DNA from: Lumbricus terrestris
Taxonomy: Eukaryota > Annelida > Clitellata > Crassiclitellata > Lumbricidae
Assembly (NCBI GenBank): GCA_949752735.1
Contig: OX457036.1
Span: 14,637,516-14,701,515 of the forward strand
Length of the DNA: 64,000 nt
Direction: 5' to 3'
This document shows positions 1 through 9,969 of the stretch, one piece after another. Position 1 is the stretch's first letter. The number at the start of each line of letters is the position of its first letter. The translations under genes and the position numbers were made by a program. A model generated the notes under the pieces. It searched no databases, was not told the DNA's origin, and saw nothing but the letters and a program-made list of their open reading frames with translations.

Positions 1-86
1 TTGTAAATATTGAGAAAAATCGGTCAGGTGGATAAAAAGAAAACTGGTTCATTAAAATGTAACAACTTGATTTTATAGGTTTAGAT

Positions 87-1608
87 CAGTGTATCGCAAA
101 CTGTGTGCCGCGGCACACTAGTGTGCCGCGTGAGATTTCAGGTGTGCCGCGAGAGAAACCTAAAATTTGTAGTCTTTTAAATGACTTTAGAAGAAATTAT
201 TTCATAAATATGATAAATACAATTTTCGGCTTCCCATTGTTTTTATGTTTAAGAATAGTTTCTCCTCAGTTATTCGATGTCAAGTGATCAAAGTAAAAAC
301 TCTAGTGACGTTGTTCTACTGATTCTACTCTATGTTATTTACTCTTTTCGACGTCATTATTATGGAGTATCAGCGTCTGCACTGATGGCGCACCCACAAT
401 GCAAGGTCGAAAAAAAGGATTTGCAGCGCATGTTTTGAATCGTAATCCGCATGTGAAGATTGTGCATTGCATGATTCATCGGGAAGTTTTGGTGTCTAAA
501 GTTCTGCCAGAACAGCTTGCAAAAACAATGAGTGAAATCATCAAAGTCGTTAATTACGTCAAGTCAAATCCGTTACGATCCAGACTTTTTGCTAGCTTAT
601 GCGAGGCAATGGATTCAGATCACAAGTGTCTGCTATATCATACAGACGAACGGTGGCTTTCGAAAGGAAAAGTGCTCGCACGTGTTCTCGTTCTGCGAAC
701 TGAAATCGTTTCCTTTATTACTGATACTGTGACTTCTGGTTTTGAATTTCTTCACGACGAAATTTGGTGGCTTGAAGTTACATTCCTCAACGACCTTTTC
801 GAAAGGTTGAACACCTTAAATTTGAGTCTTCAAGGCGCAAAAGAAAACATAATCACAATCACAGGGAAACTTAAGGCATTCAGCGAAAAGTTACAACTGT
901 GGATTAGGAATACAAGCAATTCACACCTTGACTGTTTTCCAGGTATCGATGCTTCTCCACACAAGAGCATGCTAATTGGAAAAATTAGAGAGACGCTGGA
1001 AAATCTCGCGTTAGCATTCGCCAAATACTTTCCTTCACTGGAGACAAAAGAGTATGAATGGGTCATCAATCCATTCGTAAATCACGAATGTACCGGTCTA
1101 ACGATGGCTGAAGAAGAGAGTCTCATCGATCTTAAGAACGATCTGGTTCACAGAGGCTCTTTCGCTGATCAAGAGTTGTCAGCCTTTTGGATCTCAATTC
1201 TTAGCCAATATCCAGACTTGAGCACGATAGCAATCAAGTGTTTGCTGCCGTTTGGATCGTCTTACCTCTGCGAAGTTGAATTTTCTGTTCTAACAGAAAT
1301 GAAATCGAAAAAACGAGAGCGACTACAGATGGTGGATGATGAAATGCGTGTCTGCTTGTCAGCTATCGAACCGCGTCTTGAGTTAATATGCTCTCGTAAA
1401 CAAGCTCATTCGTCGCATTAGTGATGATTATTCAATGAAAAATGTGCTCTAGTTTCGCTATTGCTAGACTAAAATGACAAGCTAAAAATATGACAAACTG
1501 TAATTATTGCCGTTGGCTTTGCAATTGTAATAAATTTTAATTAGTGTGCCGCGATACAAAATTTATCTGCTGAGTGTGCCGGGAGTTAAAAAAGTTTGCG
1601 AGACACTG
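87..1608 (+). mobile_element. hAT DNA transposon, internally truncated
   Basis: The ends are near-perfect inverted repeats: CAGTGTATCGCAAACT at 87-102 and the complement of CAGTGTCTCGCAAACT at 1593-1608 (15 of 16). An exact 8-bp target duplication, GTTTAGAT, flanks them at 79-86 and 1609-1616. An 8-bp duplication and CA(G)TG ends are the hAT signature. GTGTGCCGCG motifs are repeated just inside both ends and may be transposase sites (inference). The element is only about 1.5 kb and carries a transposase lacking its N-terminal part, so it is probably not autonomous. Confidence 0.93.
399..1421 (+). CDS. hAT transposase (ZBED5/SCAND3-like), N-terminally truncated
   Basis: This is a 340-codon ORF resembling the C-terminal two thirds of hAT transposases that also gave rise to ZBED5/FAM200-type host proteins. 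Family landmarks in order are VHCMIHREVL near residue 22, HTDERWLSKGKVL near 81, and the C-terminal dimerisation segment LPFGSSYLCEVEFSVLTEMK near 285-304, followed by DDEMRVCLSAIEPRL. The same frame stays open upstream of the first ATG and reads VCTDGAP just before it, the region of a catalytic Asp in this family. The homologous region therefore starts upstream of the ATG and the true 5' end is missing. No BED zinc finger and no first catalytic Asp are visible. The ORF lies within the 87-1608 terminal repeats. It is most likely an inactive remnant, although the frame is intact and recent expression cannot be excluded. Confidence 0.85.
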   Translation: MQGRKKGFAAHVLNRNPHVKIVHCMIHREVLVSKVLPEQLAKTMSEIIKVVNYVKSNPLRSRLFASLCEAMDSDHKCLLYHTDERWLSKGKVLARVLVLRTEIVSFITDTVTSGFEFLHDEIWWLEVTFLNDLFERLNTLNLSLQGAKENIITITGKLKAFSEKLQLWIRNTSNSHLDCFPGIDASPHKSMLIGKIRETLENLALAFAKYFPSLETKEYEWVINPFVNHECTGLTMAEEESLIDLKNDLVHRGSFADQELSAFWISILSQYPDLSTIAIKCLLPFGSSYLCEVEFSVLTEMKSKKRERLQMVDDEMRVCLSAIEPRLELICSRKQAHSSH

Positions 1609-1618
1609 GTTTAGATTA

Positions 1619-1624
<6 letters not shown>

Positions 1625-1652
<28 letters not shown>
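1625..1652. repeat. (AT)n microsatellite, insertion site of LTR element
   Basis: An AT dinucleotide run lies directly between the hAT target duplication and the 5' LTR. It resumes as TATATATAT after the 3' LTR at 9961-9969, so the LTR element inserted into it. Confidence 0.9.
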
Positions 1653-1656
<4 letters not shown>

Positions 1657-1811
1657 GCGTTTTGGGAAAAGCTACAAAATTATACTTATTTTTATCCATG
1701 TTGGCCATAACGGTTAATTAACTCTATGCTGCACCAGAGCGAGGCTGCAGACATTACGCCAGCATGACGTGTGACCTTTTAGATGACGTGGCGAAGGTGT
1801 GGGCGCCGCTG

Positions 1812-1881
1812 ATTGGCCAAGAGCGACGCGTGACCTAAAAACAGCGGTAAAAGGTCGCTTCCGATTGGCTGCTGGACCAAT
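1812..1881 (+). promoter_or_regulatory. CCAAT-box cluster in LTR U3
   Basis: ATTGG occurs at 1812-1816 and 1864-1868, and CCAAT at 1877-1881. The motif TGACCTAAAAACA at 1831-1843 also occurs beside CCAAT boxes in the candidate host promoter at 63660. The identical cluster is in the 3' LTR at +6860. A promoter role is inferred. Confidence 0.5.
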
Positions 1882-2575
1882 CTAGGTCAGTAGGACGAAG
1901 AGACGCAAAGAGGTGAAACCGACGAGAAAGACTAGGCCATCTTTTTGAATAGAAATTCGTTTAAAACTAAGTTTTCGGGCATCTAAATTAATAAGGAAGT
2001 CAACTAAATTAATAGATAATAAAGTAAACGACCGCTGGTCGCCTCCGGTGGAAGGAGAACGTCGAAATAAGCAAAACCGCTTAGGAATCAGGGAAGTAGA
2101 AATAAATTAAAGTGTAGCGTGCTGAATCTGTAAATGAATGAATGTTTAAAATGGCCGGAACGCATTGATATAGATTATATAGCGCATTACAGGTAGAGCG
2201 AAGGATAAATTAGCGCTTGTGTTAAGAAGCGTGAATATATTGAAAGAGTTGCTAGAAGTAGCCTTGCGATATAACTGTTGCTGTGGTCGTGGTAAATTAG
2301 TGCAAAGTGTTGATGTTAATTCGTTGCTTTCGTGTAACTGATTAATAGCGTGATTTGACCTTCTGCAGTAGTTAAGGAAATAAGAACTGAACTGATAGCC
2401 TAGTTATATGCAGGAGCATAAGAGATAGGTATCAAGTAATGCAGAGTGTGTAATAACCAGCCATAAATGCTGTGTAGTGTTAGGAATACTTTGTGTTGAA
2501 CTGATAAGTATTATAGGCAGAATTGTATTTGCACAGGTTGCTGCCAATTGTATATTAATTAAGTAGTGTTGCAAG

Positions 2576-2585
2576 AATAAATAAA
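2576..2585 (+). promoter_or_regulatory. LTR polyadenylation signal
   Basis: Two overlapping AATAAA hexamers lie about 45 bases upstream of the first ATG of the Gag ORF. They place the R/U5 boundary near 2600 and so place that ATG in U5. The same signal in the 3' LTR is at 9436-9445. Confidence 0.6.
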
Positions 2586-2629
2586 GCGTTGAATATTGAA
2601 CTAGAATTGAAGGTGATTCACTGACTGAC

Positions 2630-5600
2630 TTGCAATTAGTTGTAAAACAGAATAATCCCATGTCTCGTGTCAGCTCTTTGAGGGGGGACGCCCTAGAGGA
2701 ATCGGATGATTCGGAGGGAGGGCGGACAGTTAGTAGTGATGAGAGATTGATAGAGCGCCAGATATATCCAGCCAAATACTCTCCGCCACCTCTTCAGGAG
2801 TTCGAGTCCCTTTCGCCCAAAGCTGCCGTGGGGATAACGAACTCAGACGAGCACCGGAAAGAGGGTGCTGTCGCGCGTCGACAAACCGCCGCGGAGACAT
2901 GTCCTGTAGGCCCTGGTACCCATGAAAGAAGAGAATTTGGACGTTCCTCCCTGTCGTTCACACTTGAGGTTCCCGTAGGTGGTTCCCTGTCGCCCCGGCA
3001 GTACGCCGCCACACTAGGGGAGGGGGGCGAAAGTAAGCGAGTAAGTGGGGCATCCCTTGCAAGCGCTTCCGGTCCCCTAGCGGTTAGGGCGGGCGTAACA
3101 AATGGTACCAGAAGTGGGGTAGAAGGGGAACAAGTGGAACAGGTGGAACCAAGAAAATTTGGAAGGGCAGAATTTCCTGGAGAGAGAGAGAAGTGGGAAG
3201 GCGAAGAAATGGCTTATTATGGCGCTAGACCCAAGCGTCCTTCGGACTACCCTGTTACCGCAGCAATTGATACGGGTTTTGATTTTGAATTTTACATGAG
3301 AGATAAACAAGCGAGGTTGGTTAACAGAAAGCTTGGAGGAAATAATTATGAAAGTGAAGGTTCGGAGGTAACTGATCTGAGACCCTTTCATAATGTTCTG
3401 TTGCATCCTAATATGTTGAATTTGGATAAAGGTTGTGTTGGGATCCTTGCTAACTCTGAGTGTATAGTTTCAGATATGGAGGATGGGGATTCGGCGCTGC
3501 CGAGGGAACTGGGACTCCCGACTTCGGATGCACATCCCGGGCACCCAACCCTAGTCCACCCTCGGGCTACCACCTTCCCACCACCGCCTCCCTCGTCGCA
3601 CCCTTTCGCCGTCCGAGCCCCTCCTGCTCCGACCCCGAACACAATCGGTGTCGTCAAGTCGAATCCTTGGGTGAGAACCGTCACCCCGGTCACAGCCTCG
3701 GTGTGCAAACTGTCCGTATCCGTCGTGTCGTCGACTCAGTCAATCATGTCGACCTTGTCCTCGTCGTTGAAACCACAGGTTACACAAAGTTCCGCCTACC
3801 TGCCCTCGAACCCTGGCCCTCCCGCTCACCTGTCAGGTTGTCAACCAACAACCGCTCTGTGTCGGCCAGCTTCCGCCTACGATGCACGATTCTGGGTAAC
3901 CACACGAGCAGCCCAGAACAACCTGGAAGCGAAGTTCCATGTTGTGTCTACATCCGGGAGCGAAAACAGTCAGTTCCAGTTCGAACAGTATGCTGAACCG
4001 CCTACAGCTGAACCTCAACCAACGATCCAAGGTCGTTTTCAGCCGAGTACGACTCCATCCTCGTCGGTCACTGTGCAGTCCCAATCACGCGTGAGCAGAA
4101 CTGTTGATTCGAAATCCAGACAGTATATGAAATTGGACAGGTACAATGGAAAGACATCGGTCGAAGCTTTCCTAAAGAAATTCGAGATCTGTGCGAACAG
4201 TAATGGTTGGACAGATGGGGAGAAATTCGCCCAGCTGACCTGTGCCCTGACAGAGCCAGCTGATCAGCTGCTCTACGAGTTCGACTCCGAGACCATAGCA
4301 TCCTGGTCTGACCTGGTTGATCGTCTACGCCTGCGGTATGGAAGCTCCGATCAAGCCGTCCTCTACCAGACCCAATTGAACACACGACGTCAAAAGATGG
4401 GTGAAGACCTCAGCTCTGTAGTACGAGACATTCGACGAATCATGATCCTGGCGTTCCCTGGTCCCACCTCGGTGCACAGTGAAGTCATAGCGATTCGTGC
4501 CTTTCTCGACGCCCTGCGAGACAGAGACTTAGCCATGAAGGTTCGTGAGAGAGAACCTACCACCTTGGACCATGCTTATAAGACTGCCATGCGTTTAGAG
4601 GGTTACCGTCAAGCAGATGATGGTAACCTTGGCCGCGATGAACATCGACCCAGTCGGGTAAAAACTGTAACGGAAGTAGACTCTGCCCCTGCTGACAGTC
4701 AGAGACAATTCCAAGAAATCGTGTTGAATAGGCTGGAGCAGATGGAAGCAAGAATAAACGTCATATGCAGCAGCCCCTCCGGCGATGGACAATTTCGCCC
4801 CTGGCGGCCCCGAGGTCAAGTTCCACCCAGGGCGGAACCTACCTTCGGAAGTCAGAGAACAGTTAACCGGTCATCCAGGGTCCCCGCGGGTGACCGTCGC
4901 TGCTTCGAGTGTCAACAACCCGGTCACTTTGCTCGAGTTTGTCCCACTCGTTACCACGACTCGACGCCGGAGGTGGAGAGAGAAGGACTGGAACACAACG
5001 AAGCCCGCGATGTCCGCCATGTGAAGGGAAACAACGACGCCTACCTCGACGTCACAGTAAACGGGAAAAAGGCAATGGCGCTGCTGGACTCCGGATGCGA
5101 GGTGACCCTCTGTCCGGCTTCGCTCGTGAGTCAGGAGACCATCCAGAGTTCGCAGCAACGGTTACAGGCTGTGAACGGTTCAGTGGTTCGTGTGGCTGGT
5201 GAGGTGAAGCTTCAAGTACGAATTGGCGACTACCCCTTCGAAATACCCTGCCTGGTTACCGAACAAGTGTCCGAACTCATCTTGGGAATGGAGTGGATGA
5301 AAAATGAAAATGTCCTGTGGCACATGGGACAAAACTGGATCCTGGTAGGAAAGCGTCGCTTCCAGGTTCAGCGGAAGAGCCGCCCTGCGCAGTGTCGTCG
5401 AGTCATCGTCTCAACCGCTGTCCCGGTGTCTTCGAATTGCAAAGTAAAAGAAAAGCCTTCAGTGAGGCGTTCGAATCCAAAAGTCGCTGGAAAATCCTGT
5501 GTTATCCCACGAGCATCGGTCGAAGCGGAAGCGCTACCACCAGAAGGAGTTCCTGTTCCAGCCAGTCCTGGGGGGAAGATCGACCAGCCCAAGGTGGTGG

Positions 5601-5866
5601 CCCGAGTCCCGCCTCGTCGGGGTGTGCATCTGCCCTCCCACTTCGCCAGCCCTACCTGCGGTGGAATGTGGCCTCTACCGACTTTCGGCGGGCTTCGTGG
5701 TGCTAACATGCATCCTTCCTCTGGTCTCGCCGCCTATCGAGACAGAGAGAGGAAACGCACCAGAGTTCCGCAGAATCGTCACTTTCTGTCGAGAGGCACC
5801 ATTCCTCACCATCGCTGGCGAGATCACCAAGAAAGCTTCGTGCAGCCTTGGGGGGATAAAGAGTAA
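2630..5866 (+). CDS. Gag-protease polyprotein of LTR retrotransposon, starting in the LTR
   Basis: This 1078-codon ORF has residues 1-157 inside the 5' LTR; the frame then crosses the primer-binding site, read as N-G-T-R-S-G. A conventional start is M194 (3209), about 90 bases past the primer site; both starts are possible. A low-complexity Pro/Ser/Thr-rich part (about 280-490) precedes a retrotransposon-Gag core beginning RYNGKT at 504. It is followed by a CCHC zinc knuckle (C758, C761, H766, C771) and an aspartic protease with LLDSGC at 818-823 (D820 catalytic) and an ILGMEW motif near 885. The rest, about 900-1078, is Arg/Pro-rich and unrecognised, where a full element would continue into reverse transcriptase. 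Gag would package the RNA and the protease would mature Gag. The stop at 5866 is followed by no pol frame. Confidence 0.9.
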   Translation: MQLVVKQNNPMSRVSSLRGDALEESDDSEGGRTVSSDERLIERQIYPAKYSPPPLQEFESLSPKAAVGITNSDEHRKEGAVARRQTAAETCPVGPGTHERREFGRSSLSFTLEVPVGGSLSPRQYAATLGEGGESKRVSGASLASASGPLAVRAGVTNGTRSGVEGEQVEQVEPRKFGRAEFPGEREKWEGEEMAYYGARPKRPSDYPVTAAIDTGFDFEFYMRDKQARLVNRKLGGNNYESEGSEVTDLRPFHNVLLHPNMLNLDKGCVGILANSECIVSDMEDGDSALPRELGLPTSDAHPGHPTLVHPRATTFPPPPPSSHPFAVRAPPAPTPNTIGVVKSNPWVRTVTPVTASVCKLSVSVVSSTQSIMSTLSSSLKPQVTQSSAYLPSNPGPPAHLSGCQPTTALCRPASAYDARFWVTTRAAQNNLEAKFHVVSTSGSENSQFQFEQYAEPPTAEPQPTIQGRFQPSTTPSSSVTVQSQSRVSRTVDSKSRQYMKLDRYNGKTSVEAFLKKFEICANSNGWTDGEKFAQLTCALTEPADQLLYEFDSETIASWSDLVDRLRLRYGSSDQAVLYQTQLNTRRQKMGEDLSSVVRDIRRIMILAFPGPTSVHSEVIAIRAFLDALRDRDLAMKVREREPTTLDHAYKTAMRLEGYRQADDGNLGRDEHRPSRVKTVTEVDSAPADSQRQFQEIVLNRLEQMEARINVICSSPSGDGQFRPWRPRGQVPPRAEPTFGSQRTVNRSSRVPAGDRRCFECQQPGHFARVCPTRYHDSTPEVEREGLEHNEARDVRHVKGNNDAYLDVTVNGKKAMALLDSGCEVTLCPASLVSQETIQSSQQRLQAVNGSVVRVAGEVKLQVRIGDYPFEIPCLVTEQVSELILGMEWMKNENVLWHMGQNWILVGKRRFQVQRKSRPAQCRRVIVSTAVPVSSNCKVKEKPSVRRSNPKVAGKSCVIPRASVEAEALPPEGVPVPASPGGKIDQPKVVARVPPRRGVHLPSHFASPTCGGMWPLPTFGGLRGANMHPSSGLAAYRDRERKRTRVPQNRHFLSRGTIPHHRWRDHQESFVQPWGDKE
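3103..3119 (+). other. Primer-binding site (tRNA-Leu type)
   Basis: TGGTACCAGAAGTGGGG starts two bases after the 5' LTR. Its complement ends in CACTTCTGGTACCA, one base different from the 3' end of animal tRNA-Leu(UAA) as I recall it. Position and TGG start are typical of primer-binding sites. It lies within the Gag reading frame. Confidence 0.8.
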
Positions 5867-8499
5867 TGTAGTGTAAGGTGATGGTAACGTCGCGTAATGG
5901 CGACGAGTAGAGATTGTGGCAAGAAGCCTAGGTTTTAGTTCCTTTGGATGAATAAAATGTTTATTTTATAACTTTGATCTAGGTTAGATCATTGGGGGTA
6001 GATTAGCATTGTTTACTTGTGTTTTATTGCATTGTTGCTTTTATTGCCACAGAAGAAAGGCAAAATGTTGTGCTTGCATGTTAGTTTAAGATTTGATGTG
6101 CATAACCTTGATTGCAGATTAAATTTTGAATTTAAAATGTGCTAGAGTAGGAGCAAATTGCATTTGTGCATTGATTGAAAAGCAGTCTGCTAGAATTTGG
6201 TGAATTATCCTGATGTATGCATTGGCCTGAGTAGTCGGTAAGTGAGTAAGTTGTAGACTAGTAGGCAGACTGATGTTGTTACAGGCATTAAGAATTGCAT
6301 GCGAAGGTGAGACTAAGGACCTGTTATTTGGTAAGAGCGGTAATCCGTCCAATCGTCGCTATTGGTTGCTCAAGTACTCTTTCCTGTGTGGAAATGGAGG
6401 TGTAGAGGTCATGGTGCATAGGTACGCTTCTCTAAGCGGTAAGGCCTGGCGTAGGTAGCTCAGCCTTCATGTAATGTGTCTTGCCTGTAATAATGATTAG
6501 TGCCAATGTCTATGATTTTTATCTTACTAGGAGAGTACGGCTGTGGAAATGGTTGACATAGGATAATAGAATTCTTAAAGAGCACTGCATATATTCAAGA
6601 TTGCTGTTGATACTTAGCTATTTGTCATGTTGAATAATAGTCTAAATTCTTATATAAAAGTTGTTGTAAGGATTGAGCTCCTGATTAAGCAGTAACTGGG
6701 AAACCGTAGTAATAATTGACTAGGAATCTAAGGTGTGTATTGCCCTGAAGAAGTTAAGTAAACAGATCGGTGGTAAACTTGTAGGTAGACTGAAATTGTT
6801 GCAGGCATTAAGGGTTACATAGAAGAGGAGACTGGTGGTCTGTTAGTTAGATGAGCTGTAATCCGTCCAGTCGCAGTTATTGGTTGCTCGAGAGTTTTTC
6901 CTGTGTGGAATGAATGAGATATAATAAGCGGTAATCCGTCCAATCGTCGTTATTGGTTGCTTGAGAATTTTCCTGTGTGGAATGAATGAGATGTAATAAG
7001 CGGTAATCCGTCCAATCGTCGTTATTGGTTGCTTGAGAGATTTTCCTGTGTGGGAATGAATGAGATGTACTCTTTCCGTTGGTGGAAATGGATGTAAACT
7101 TCTTCCTGTGTGGAAATGAATGGATGTAATAAGCGGTAATCCGTCCAATCGTCGTTATTGGTTGCTTGAGAAATTTCCTGTGTGGGAATGATGGTGATAT
7201 ATTCTTTCCGTTGGTGGAAATGTGTGTACTTGGTCCTGTGTAAACTTCCTGTGTGGAAAGGTGACGTAGAGGTAACAGCGTAGGTCATGGAGTCAATCCG
7301 TCCTAGTAGGCATAGGTACGCTTCACTAAGCGGTAATGCCTTATGCAGCTGGTTCAAGCCTTGTTGTAACGTGTTGTGCCTGTAATAATGTGTCAGCTAC
7401 TGATGTGATGATTTGTGCCTGCTGAGAGTTAACTTTGGGCTGAATACATAATGACAGAGAAATGATTCATCTTAGGTTTAGTTGCTTTTTGGATGAAAAC
7501 TGCTTTAAGTCAAATTGCTTATATTTCGTGTTAGTCTAAGTTGTCGTTAATGTTGTAGCTAATAACATGTTAACTGCGCTAAGACTATCTGTAGGATTGG
7601 GAGCCGAAGCATGATTGTATGTGTTAGAGGACATTCTCTTGGTTTGTGGCTTCGAGCTGTTGCTGAAATAGATTGTAGTACATTGTTTACTGTAACTGTT
7701 TGATGTGCATTACCTGAAACCTGGGTGGGAGGATAACCCGATAGCACCTGATAATGTGTAAGAGTATGGATAATATTTCTATTGGGATTTCCAACCCTGC
7801 TTTAGTTCAGAGACTTTGTGTCTGGTAGTTAGTAGTCCCGGGGTTCGTGGAAGCAGAGACTGGTGATTAAACACCAATGGCCTGTATTCCGACGAGGATT
7901 GGGTAACCAATGGACGTAGTTAGTAACCCTAGTGAGGTAAAGGCTGGCCTAGTGGTATGCTTTCTCTGAATCGCCTGATACCCTGACCTTGTGCCTTTGC
8001 TGAATTGTGGTCTGCGTGGAGTAGGGAGCGAGAGTGAGTTGGAGACTTTCAATTTAAGTAGACGTCCCCCCCCTCTTTTTGCTGGTGATTCCGAACGGAT
8101 GGTTTCAGGGAGATTGCAAAGTAAGGATGTTACATGAGCGTAAACATTGCCCTGCAGTCACCTTGAGAATTTAAGCGGCTGTGTTGTTAGGGTTAAGTTG
8201 TTATGAGTAAAGACGTGCTAAGATGCTGTACTTTGTATGCCTGAACTTTTACAACAAGCGTTGCTAGGAGGCTAATTAGTTGATCTCCCTGTGGTGAATT
8301 AGGAACCCTGTTGGTTCTTAGAGTTAAGATGAGATTTCATACAGTTGTTGATGTAGAATTGCCTGCTTACTGTTCAGACTGTTCTCAAGCGGCAATGTCT
8401 TTTAGTATAGTAGTGATGACCCTGCCTTAGCAACTCCTGTACAACGGATTCAGTACGCGACCACTGCTGAATTTTCCAGTAATATGGAAAATTCGGGTT
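5867..8499 (+). other. Non-coding internal region of the LTR element
   Basis: The longest open frame here is about 125 codons and none resembles reverse transcriptase, RNase H, integrase or envelope. The segment holds a degenerate tandem repeat (6337-7190) and otherwise GT-rich sequence without recognisable features. It stands where pol would be in a complete Ty3/gypsy element. Confidence 0.8.
6337..7190 (+). repeat. Tandem repeat with 72-bp unit inside LTR element
   Basis: A unit built on GCGGTAATCCGTCCAATCG, then TTATTGGTTGCTTGAG and TTTCCTGTGTGGAATG, starts near 6337, 6855, 6928, 7000 and 7133. Neighbouring copies at 6855-7000 are about 72 bp apart; 7133 follows after an insertion of a related TTTCCGTTGGTGGAAATG unit. 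The 6337 copy is separated from the array. Confidence 0.85.
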
Positions 8500-8512
8500 A
8501 AGGAGGGGAGAG
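8499..8512 (+). other. Polypurine tract
   Basis: TAAGGAGGGGAGAG directly precedes the TG of the 3' LTR, the expected place for the plus-strand primer. Confidence 0.85.
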
Positions 8513-9960
8513 TGTAGCGTTTTGGGAAAAGCTACAAAATTATACTTATTTTTATCCATGTTGGCCATAACGGTTAATTAACTCTATGCTGCACCAGAGC
8601 GAGGCTGCAGACATTACGCCAGCATGACGTGTGACCTTTTAGATGACGTGGCGAAGGTGTGGGCGCCGCTGATTGGCCAAGAGCGACGCGTGACCTAAAA
8701 ACAGCGGTAAAAGGTCGCTTCCGATTGGCTGCTGGACCAATCTAGGTCAGTAGGACGAAGAGACGCAAAGAGGTGAAACCGACGAGAAAGACTAGGCCAT
8801 CTTTTTGAATAGAAATTCGTTTAAAACTAAGTTTTCGGGCATCTAAATTAATAAGGAAGTCAACTAAATTAATAGATAATAAAGTAAACGACCGCTGGTC
8901 GCCTCCGGTGGAAGGAGAACGTCGAAATAAGCAAAACCGCTTAGGAATCAGGGAAGTAGAAATAAATTAAAGTGTAGCGTGCTGAATCTGTAAATGAATG
9001 AATGTTTAAAATGGCCGGAACGCATTGATATAGATTATATAGCGCATTACAGGTAGAGCGAAGGATAAATTAGCGCTTGTGTTAAGAAGCGTGAATATAT
9101 TGAAAGAGTTGCTAGAAGTAGCCTTGCGATATAACTGTTGCTGTGGTCGTGGTAAATTAGTGCAAAGTGTTGATGTTAATTCGTTGCTTTCGTGTAACTG
9201 ATTAATAGCGTGATTTGACCTTCTGCAGTAGTTAAGGAAATAAGAACTGAACTGATAGCCTAGTTATATGCAGGAGCATAAGAGATAGGTATCAAGTAAT
9301 GCAGAGTGTGTAATAACCAGCCATAAATGCTGTGTAGTGTTAGGAATACTTTGTGTTGAACTGATAAGTATTATAGGCAGAATTGTATTTGCACAGGTTG
9401 CTGCCAATTGTATATTAATTAAGTAGTGTTGCAAGAATAAATAAAGCGTTGAATATTGAACTAGAATTGAAGGTGATTCACTGACTGACTTGCAATTAGT
9501 TGTAAAACAGAATAATCCCATGTCTCGTGTCAGCTCTTTGAGGGGGGACGCCCTAGAGGAATCGGATGATTCGGAGGGAGGGCGGACAGTTAGTAGTGAT
9601 GAGAGATTGATAGAGCGCCAGATATATCCAGCCAAATACTCTCCGCCACCTCTTCAGGAGTTCGAGTCCCTTTCGCCCAAAGCTGCCGTGGGGATAACGA
9701 ACTCAGACGAGCACCGGAAAGAGGGTGCTGTCGCGCGTCGACAAACCGCCGCGGAGACATGTCCTGTAGGCCCTGGTACCCATGAAAGAAGAGAATTTGG
9801 ACGTTCCTCCCTGTCGTTCACACTTGAGGTTCCCGTAGGTGGTTCCCTGTCGCCCCGGCAGTACGCCGCCACACTAGGGGAGGGGGGCGAAAGTAAGCGA
9901 GTAAGTGGGGCATCCCTTGCAAGCGCTTCCGGTCCCCTAGCGGTTAGGGCGGGCGTAACA
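8513..9960 (+). repeat. 3' LTR
   Basis: This copy of 1653-3100 is offset by 6860, and I saw no difference in the lines compared. It also carries the 157-codon start of the Gag frame (from 9490), which here runs 32 codons into flanking DNA and ends at 10059; that extension is meaningless. Confidence 0.93.
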
Positions 9961-9969
9961 TATATATAT

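Larger units (their letters stand above)
1653..3100 (+). repeat. 5' LTR
   Basis: This 1448-bp LTR starts TGTAGCGTTTTGGG and ends GGGCGTAACA. The first 230 bp hold three CCAAT/ATTGG boxes (1812, 1864, 1877), probably the U3 promoter. Overlapping AATAAA signals lie at 2576-2585, so the U5 region probably begins near 2600. The last 471 bp are an open reading frame continuous with Gag. Confidence 0.92.
1653..9960 (+). mobile_element. Ty3/gypsy-type LTR retrotransposon, gag-protease only
   Basis: Two 1448-bp direct LTRs (1653-3100 and 8513-9960) begin TG and end CA. They bracket a primer-binding site, a Gag-protease ORF, about 2.6 kb of non-coding DNA and a polypurine tract. The insertion is into an AT repeat, so the target duplication (TATA at 1649-1652 and 9961-9964) fits but is not unique. 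No reverse transcriptase, RNase H or integrase reading frame is present, so the element would depend on a relative for copying. The Gag type (retrotransposon gag, one CCHC knuckle, then retropepsin) points to Ty3/gypsy. Lines that I compared between the two LTRs show no difference, so the insertion is young. Confidence 0.93.

Noticed and set aside
105..287. 60-codon frame at the left hAT end
   Set aside because: Starts in the terminal repeat and has no resemblance to a BED domain or other part of hAT transposase.
6337..7190. CRISPR-like regular repeats
   Set aside because: Units are contiguous degenerate tandem repeats within a eukaryotic retrotransposon, not short identical repeats with unique spacers.
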